A stretch of 64,000 nt of DNA from Variovorax sp. Root473 (GTDB lineage: Bacteria > Pseudomonadota > Gammaproteobacteria > Burkholderiales > Burkholderiaceae_C). Of the stretch, positions 59,667 to 64,000 are shown piece by piece. Positions within the stretch are counted from its first letter, which is position 1, and every line of letters begins with the position of its first letter. The stretch lies in the NCBI RefSeq assembly GCF_001426505.1, contig NZ_LMEV01000017.1:1393034-1457033 (forward strand). The letters run 5' to 3'. The notes below the pieces were generated by a model. It worked only from the letters and a program-made list of their open reading frames with translations, was not told where the DNA came from and searched no databases. Position numbers and translations under genes: made by a program.

Positions 59667-60277
59667 AGCGTGATCCGGAAGTACATGCAGTTCACGGAAG
59701 CCTCGTCCGCAATGTTGGCGCCGGCGGGGCACAGCTGCTGCAGCTGTTCCTGTCGCCCGAATCCAGAGCCTTCTTCGATGGCGCTCCAGATCAGCCAGAT
59801 GTTCAGCACGCGCGTGGCGGGCAGGCCGCTCACGCCTGAGGGGGCGGCGGTCAACTCGGGCGTGATGTACGCCGTGCCGCCAGGCAGGCGGTTGGCCAGG
59901 TTGGTGAGCCACTGCGACTGGTCATACGCGGCGATGGCTGCGCCGCAGGTGTTGACCGGGCTCGTGGGGTCGGACGTGTCGACAAGGCAGGCGCCGCGCG
60001 GCGACGTGGGGTCTTCGGAGGCCGCCGCTCGCGTGCTCGGGTTGTAGGCCTTGGTGTAGGCATAGTCGGCAAAGCCGACAAGGTTGGCGCGGGCGCGCTC
60101 CGCGTAGTCGGTCACCAGGCTCAGGCCCGTGGCTCGCAGGCGGGTGAACTGGTTGTACTTGAGGGCCGCCGAAGTCAAACCCGCCATGCCAAACAGCGCA
60201 ATGGCCAGGATGACGATGGCCACCAGCACCTCGATGAGGGTGGCGCCGCGTTGTGTGCCGTGAGTGCGGGACTTCAT
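59663..60277 (-). CDS. pilV: PilV-like minor pilin
   Basis: Prepilin-like protein of 204 residues. Processing after Gly11 (TQRG-ATLIEVLVAIVILAIALFGMAGL) with Glu16 at +5. The body has Cys at RGACLVD, VNTCGAA, LQQLCPAG and VNCMYF. PilV is part of the pilus-tip priming complex. Start and stop overlap fimT and pilW by four bases each. Confidence 0.92.
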   Translation of the reverse strand: MKSRTHGTQRGATLIEVLVAIVILAIALFGMAGLTSAALKYNQFTRLRATGLSLVTDYAERARANLVGFADYAYTKAYNPSTRAAASEDPTSPRGACLVDTSDPTSPVNTCGAAIAAYDQSQWLTNLANRLPGGTAYITPELTAAPSGVSGLPATRVLNIWLIWSAIEEGSGFGRQEQLQQLCPAGANIADEASVNCMYFRITL

Positions 60278-60891
60278 TCGTCACCGCCGCTGGAGCAGTC
60301 GTTGGTATCTGTGAGGTGCCGCACGCGGCCGTGCTTGCTGATGCATAGCACCTTGCGCGCCCACGATGGGATGTTGGTCTTGTCGAAGCCGCTCGCATCG
60401 AAGGTGATGCCGTTGGCGCCCGAACGCATCAGTCCGTTGGGCAGGAAGACAAAGCGCCCTGGGTTCCCGAGCTTGATGTGCGAAAGACCGGGCAGGGCGT
60501 CCTGCCGCAGCAGCAGTTCGTCGCCCTTCAATTCGGAATACACGGAAGAGGCGTCACGGTCGTTGTCGACAAACACGATCCAGCCGCCCGCAAGCTCATC
60601 GGCACTTGCACCGGTTTCGCAAGCAACGGCGGTTGTCGCTTTCAGTTGGCAGACGACGACCGGCCGTGCACGCGCAATGGCCTCGGTGCGCGCGATGCGC
60701 AGGGAACCGGTCAGTGCGTTGACAGCATTGGAGAGCCGCCATTGCACGATGAAGCGCGACATCGACGGCGCGGCCAGTCCGACAAGAATTGCCAGGATCG
60801 CGAGCGTGACCATCAGCTCGATGGCCGTCAGGCCGCGTTGGTTGCGCCGGTCGCGCCGCCTCGCCGGCCGCGAAGAATCGCGTCGCCTCAT
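60274..60891 (-). CDS. fimT: FimT/FimU-type (GspH-like) minor pseudopilin
   Basis: Prepilin-like protein of 205 residues, first gene of the minor-pilin operon. Leader is highly basic; cleavage after Gly20 (NQRG-LTAIELMVTLAILAILVGLAAPSM) with Glu25 at +5, then the GspH/FimT domain (IVQWRLSNAVNALTGSLRIARTEAIAR). Start set at ATG 60891 because GGAGG lies 8 bases upstream; ATG 60897 is too close to it. Followed by pilV with a four-base overlap. Confidence 0.91.
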   Translation of the reverse strand: MRRRDSSRPARRRDRRNQRGLTAIELMVTLAILAILVGLAAPSMSRFIVQWRLSNAVNALTGSLRIARTEAIARARPVVVCQLKATTAVACETGASADELAGGWIVFVDNDRDASSVYSELKGDELLLRQDALPGLSHIKLGNPGRFVFLPNGLMRSGANGITFDASGFDKTNIPSWARKVLCISKHGRVRHLTDTNDCSSGGDE

Positions 60892-61071
60892 GTGCATCTC
60901 CTCCCTGTTGTTCTGGAATTTCAGCCGACAACTTCCGGGCGCAAGACTAGTGGCCGATGCACATGTCCGACAACGGCTTGCCGACGTTCGGTCCGTTGGA
61001 AACGATGAGCGGAAACGCCTTGAAACGCCAAAGGAAAGTCCGGTATTTCGGGGTGTTTGGCTGGTACTTTT

Positions 61072-61089
61072 CCTCTTCTGCGGAAGAGG
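61072..61089. other. Hairpin in the fimT/ogt intergenic region
   Basis: Perfect 7-bp stem CCTCTTC / GAAGAGG with a TGCG loop in the 251-base divergent gap 60892-61142. The gap otherwise shows no gene; its ogt-frame open reading (from 60957) has no coding signs. Function unclear. Confidence 0.35.
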
Positions 61090-61142
61090 GTTTCACGCGC
61101 TTGCTCGCGCGTCGTTCTTCAACCTTGAATCACAATGCTTCG

Positions 61143-61700
61143 ATGACTGCCGCATCCCCTGTCGAATCCGGCTTTGCCTTGTTCCCGACCGTCATCGGCG
61201 CCTGCGCGCTGGCGTGGGGTCCGCAAGGGCTCGTCGGCGTGCAACTGCCTGAAGAGCGTGGCGAAGCCGCGACGCGTGCGCGCATGCGCCGGCGCTTTCC
61301 CGACCTGGAGGAAGCCCCGCCATCGGAGCGCGCGCAGCACGCCATCGCGGGCGTGCAGGCGCTGCTCGAAGGCGCGACCGATGACCTGTGCGGCATCGAA
61401 CTCGACATGCGCAGCGTGTCCGAATTCCACCAGCGCGTCTACGCGATCGCGCGGCGCATTCCGCCGGGGCAGACGCGCACCTACGGCGAGGTGGCAGAAG
61501 AACTCGGCGACAAGGGCCTCGCGCGCGCGGTCGGCCAGGCGATGGGCCACAACCCCTTCGCGCCGGTCGTGCCTTGCCATCGCGTGCTGGCCGCGGGGAA
61601 CAAGCCGGGCGGCTTCTCGGCGGGCGGCGGTGCGTTGACCAAGCTGCGCATGCTCGACATCGAAGGCGCCACGCCGAGCGGAACGCGTTCGCTGTTCTGA
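61143..61700 (+). CDS. ogt: Methylated-DNA-[protein]-cysteine S-methyltransferase
   Basis: Suicide DNA-repair protein of 185 residues that removes the methyl group from O6-methylguanine onto itself. The acceptor Cys145 is in VVPCHRVLA; the DNA-binding helix-turn-helix includes RTYGEVAEELGDKGLARAVGQAM, and the C-terminal GGFSAGGGALTKLRMLDIEG is typical. No Ada regulatory domain, so it is the Ogt form. Start at ATG 61143 gives the family N-terminus. It is convergent with the MFS gene at 61711, 10 bases apart. Confidence 0.94.
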   Translation: MTAASPVESGFALFPTVIGACALAWGPQGLVGVQLPEERGEAATRARMRRRFPDLEEAPPSERAQHAIAGVQALLEGATDDLCGIELDMRSVSEFHQRVYAIARRIPPGQTRTYGEVAEELGDKGLARAVGQAMGHNPFAPVVPCHRVLAAGNKPGGFSAGGGALTKLRMLDIEGATPSGTRSLF

Positions 61701-61710
61701 ACGGCAATGC

Positions 61711-62931
61711 TCAGGCTGCCGGCACGGGCAGGCGGTGCAGCCCCGCAATGCGCGAGCCGAAGATGACCGCGGCCTGAAGCACGAAGCCCGCGAGCGCCAG
61801 CAACAGGCAGGCGGGTTCGCCCCAGGTGGCGCCGACCAGGCCACCGAGCGCCGCACCGATCGGACGCGCGCCCGCGTTCACCGTCAGGAACACTGCCGAC
61901 ACACGGCCCAGCATGTCCGACGCCGTCACGCTCTGGCGCAACGTGGTCGAGGTGATGACCCAGACCATCGGTCCCGCGCCGAACAGGAAGAACGACAGCG
62001 CGGCCAGCGAGGCCGTCGGCACGACGAGCGTGGCCGCCATCATCGCCGCGGCGGCGACGGCCACCGCCGGCCCGACCTGGATCGCGCGCCCGAACGGCAG
62101 CCGTGCCGTCACGCGCGAGGTCAGCAGCGCGCCGACGACCATGCCCGCGCCGTACATCGCAAGCGTGAGGCCCACGGCCTGCGCGCCGAGGCCAAGCACG
62201 CGCACGGCGTAGGGCACGTAGCCCGCCTGCAGAACGAACCACGAGATGTTGAAGACCGCGCCGGTCATCAGCATCGGCCGCAGGAACGCGTGCTGCCAGA
62301 CGAAGCGCGCGCCGTCGTGCACCTCGCGCACCGGATGGCGCGATGGGGCCGTGGGGCGGGGCGCTTCGTTCAGGCGCAACAGCAGGCCGACGGCTGCCAC
62401 TGAAAGAACCGCCGCCAGCACGAAAGCCGAGGACGCGCCGGCCCATGCGACCAGCGCACCCGCGAGCGCAGGCCCGGCCGTGAAGGCTGCACTGCGCGCC
62501 AACTCGAGCCGCCCGTTGGCGCGCGCCAGCGCGTCGCGAGGCACGAGCGCCGGCACCAGTGCGGGCGCCGCGACGCTGAAGCCCACCGTGCCGACCGCGC
62601 CGAGGAACCCGAGCACGGCCAACCCTCCGATGCCCAGCGTCGACGACAGCGCCATGCCGAGCAAGGCCAGCAGCGACACGGCGCGCAAACCTTCGGCCCA
62701 CACCATCAACCGGCGGCGCGACATGCGGTCCGCGAGCAGGCCCATCGGCAGTGAGACCAGCAGGAAGGGCAGCGTCTGCACCGCCGCCAGGAAGCCGACT
62801 TCGCCCGGCCCGGCGCCGAGCGCGAGCACGGCCACCAGCGGCACGGCCGCGAGGCTCAGCTGTTCGGCGGACTGGGCTGCAAGGTTGGCCCAGGCGAGGT
62901 GGGAGAAGGAGCGAGGCAGGGAGGAGGGCAT
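61711..62931 (-). CDS. MFS transporter (enterobactin exporter/DHA3-like)
   Basis: Membrane protein of 406 residues with 12 predicted helices. N-terminal SFSHLAWANLAAQSAEQLSL and LPFLLVSLPMGLLADRMSRRRL (motif A) are typical of the EntS/DHA3 branch, which exports siderophores and drugs. Start at ATG 62931 (MPSSLPRS); GTG 62943 is the alternative. It lies downstream of the LysR gene on the same strand, 78 bases apart, and converges on ogt. Substrate is unknown. Confidence 0.9.
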   Translation of the reverse strand: MPSSLPRSFSHLAWANLAAQSAEQLSLAAVPLVAVLALGAGPGEVGFLAAVQTLPFLLVSLPMGLLADRMSRRRLMVWAEGLRAVSLLALLGMALSSTLGIGGLAVLGFLGAVGTVGFSVAAPALVPALVPRDALARANGRLELARSAAFTAGPALAGALVAWAGASSAFVLAAVLSVAAVGLLLRLNEAPRPTAPSRHPVREVHDGARFVWQHAFLRPMLMTGAVFNISWFVLQAGYVPYAVRVLGLGAQAVGLTLAMYGAGMVVGALLTSRVTARLPFGRAIQVGPAVAVAAAAMMAATLVVPTASLAALSFFLFGAGPMVWVITSTTLRQSVTASDMLGRVSAVFLTVNAGARPIGAALGGLVGATWGEPACLLLALAGFVLQAAVIFGSRIAGLHRLPVPAA

Positions 62932-63009
62932 GCAGCAGGACACGAAAGTGAAGACTGCATCGTGCGGTTCGCTCCTTGCTGCCGCTGGCCGTTTACGGAC
63001 GTGGAAGTT

Positions 63010-63891
63010 TCAACGCCGATTCATCTGCTCGAACCACTCGGCGACGCAGACCGCTTCGGGCGCTGCATCGGGCGCGACTCCGTAGTAATAGCGCTCCAGT
63101 GTCATGCGTAGCGCAGGCAGCGGCGACTGGAGCCGGCCCGAGGCCAGGTCATGCGCGATCAGTGACGTCGGCGCCAGCGCAATGCCCAGCCCGTCGACCG
63201 CGGCCTGCAGCACGAAGTGCAGGTGATCGAACTGCAGCCGACCGGCCGGCCGCGCGCGCGGTGCGCCGACCTGTTTCTTCCAGTCGTCCCAGTCGTCCTT
63301 GCGCGTGCGGGCCGACAGCAGCACGTGCGAGGCGAGGGCGCGCAGGTCCGCCAGTGGTTGGGTCTTGAACAGCGCGGGCGCGCCGACCACCAGCACCTCG
63401 TCTTCCAGGAAAGGACGCACCTTGATCGACGAGGGCCAGCCTTCGAGGCCGCGGCGCACGGCAATGTCGAAGCTGCCTGCCGCCTGCTCTGGCATGACGG
63501 TGCTGGTGACGACCTGCGGCTCGATGTCGGGATGGCGTTCCACGAACGACGGCAGCCGGGGAATCAGCCAGCGCACCGCAAACGAAGGCCGCACGTTGAT
63601 GCGCACCGCGCGCGCTGGGCCCTGCAACTGCAGGGCCCGGGCCGCCGCGTGGATCTGCGCGAGCGCGGGTTCGGTTTCCGCAAAGAACTGCTGGCCCTCG
63701 GGCGTCAGCATGACCTGCCGGATGCGGCGCTCGAACAGCGCCACGCCCAGGCAGGCTTCGAGGCTCTTGATCTGCCGGCTCACCGCGCTGTGTGTCACAT
63801 GCAGTTCGACCGCGGCCCGCGTGAAGCTCAGGTGGCGGGCCGCGGCGACGAAGGCGCGCACAGCATGAAGGGGCGGTTCGCGAAGCGGCAT
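63010..63891 (-). CDS. LysR-family regulator (GcvA-like)
   Basis: Transcription factor of about 293 residues. HTH: LHAVRAFVAAARHLSFTRAA and ELHVTHSAVSRQIKSLE (about 8-42), then LTPEGQQFF and the effector domain with VRPSFAVRWLIPRLPSF and DIAVRRGLEGWPS. GcvA subgroup. Start uncertain among ATG 63891 (MPLREPPLHAV), ATG 63912 and ATG 63957; the first gives the usual short N-terminus. It precedes the MFS gene on the same strand. Right of it (63958-64000) nothing can be read. Confidence 0.9.
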   Translation of the reverse strand: MPLREPPLHAVRAFVAAARHLSFTRAAVELHVTHSAVSRQIKSLEACLGVALFERRIRQVMLTPEGQQFFAETEPALAQIHAAARALQLQGPARAVRINVRPSFAVRWLIPRLPSFVERHPDIEPQVVTSTVMPEQAAGSFDIAVRRGLEGWPSSIKVRPFLEDEVLVVGAPALFKTQPLADLRALASHVLLSARTRKDDWDDWKKQVGAPRARPAGRLQFDHLHFVLQAAVDGLGIALAPTSLIAHDLASGRLQSPLPALRMTLERYYYGVAPDAAPEAVCVAEWFEQMNRR

Positions 63892-64000
63892 GCGTGCGAT
63901 TTTCTCACGCATGCCGCGCGGGAATGTCGTTTGTCGGCGGGCGGTGCGAGCGGGCACGATGCGGGCTCGATGTCTGCTGCACCACCGCTTTCTCCCGCCG

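Noticed and set aside
60957..61142. Upstream extension of ogt or a small gene in the fimT/ogt gap
   Set aside because: The translation has no family match and no ribosome site; Ogt N-termini fit the ATG at 61143.
1..64000. CRISPR arrays, prophage, insertion sequences, tRNA or rRNA genes
   Set aside because: No regularly spaced repeats, transposase or integrase motifs, or recognisable RNA-gene sequence were seen on reading either strand. A tRNAscan or IS search could still find something I missed.

Overview
The window looks like chromosomal DNA of a high-GC betaproteobacterium of the order Burkholderiales, most likely Comamonadaceae (Variovorax-like). Pointers are the long monomeric PurL, a Bug/TctC solute receptor, LIV-type ABC importers wired into acyl-CoA catabolism, many LysR/GcvA regulators, a selO-msrB-yciB-bolA run, and a two-stem intergenic repeat of a type I associate with this family (recalled, not searched). 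I saw no phage, insertion sequence, CRISPR array, rRNA or tRNA. Genes are tightly packed and no gene-free gap exceeds about 250 bases.

Layout. 1-15 kb holds housekeeping genes: phosphoglucomutase (3' end cut by the window edge), an I78-type inhibitor lipoprotein, glnD, map, purL, a small secreted protein, a periplasmic parvulin, and the chained cluster selO-msrB-yciB-bolA. 14-17 kb has an AraC regulator divergent from a type-B carboxylesterase lipoprotein. 17-39.5 kb is one long forward catabolic block: acyl-CoA ligase, two tandem paralogous LIV-type binding proteins, LivH-LivM-LivG-LivF, a bifunctional hydratase/dehydrogenase, a membrane-anchored M20 hydrolase resembling PM20D1, thiolase, two thioesterases, two acyl-CoA dehydrogenases, two SDRs, an MDR reductase, a Dabb protein and a GST-like protein. 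39.5-47 kb is a set of small regulator/enzyme pairs (azoreductase/LysR, lone ABC ATPase, GNAT, GlxA-type regulator/dienelactone hydrolase, MFS/LysR, FAH-type hydratase). 47-54 kb is a 2-oxo/2-hydroxyacid locus: Bug receptor and class V aminotransferase divergent from a GntR regulator and a YdiJ-type FAD/Fe-S dehydrogenase. 54-61 kb is a type IV pilus minor-pilin operon (fimT-pilV-pilW-pilX-pilE-pilY1). 61-64 kb has ogt, an MFS exporter and a GcvA-like LysR.

How the genes may work together. The central block encodes uptake, CoA activation and a full beta-oxidation spiral. A PM20D1-like hydrolase lies between the hydratase/dehydrogenase and the thiolase, which suggests (inference) that an N-acyl amino acid or similar conjugate is split, the amino acid or acid part entering by the LIV importer and the acyl part going to beta-oxidation. 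The importer's two ATPases appear to have one consensus and one degenerate composite ATP site. Regulatory DNA of note: two 14-bp palindromes exactly 21 bp apart before the second binding-protein gene, a terminator between that gene and the permeases, and a set of repeats and palindromes between the aminotransferase and its GntR regulator.
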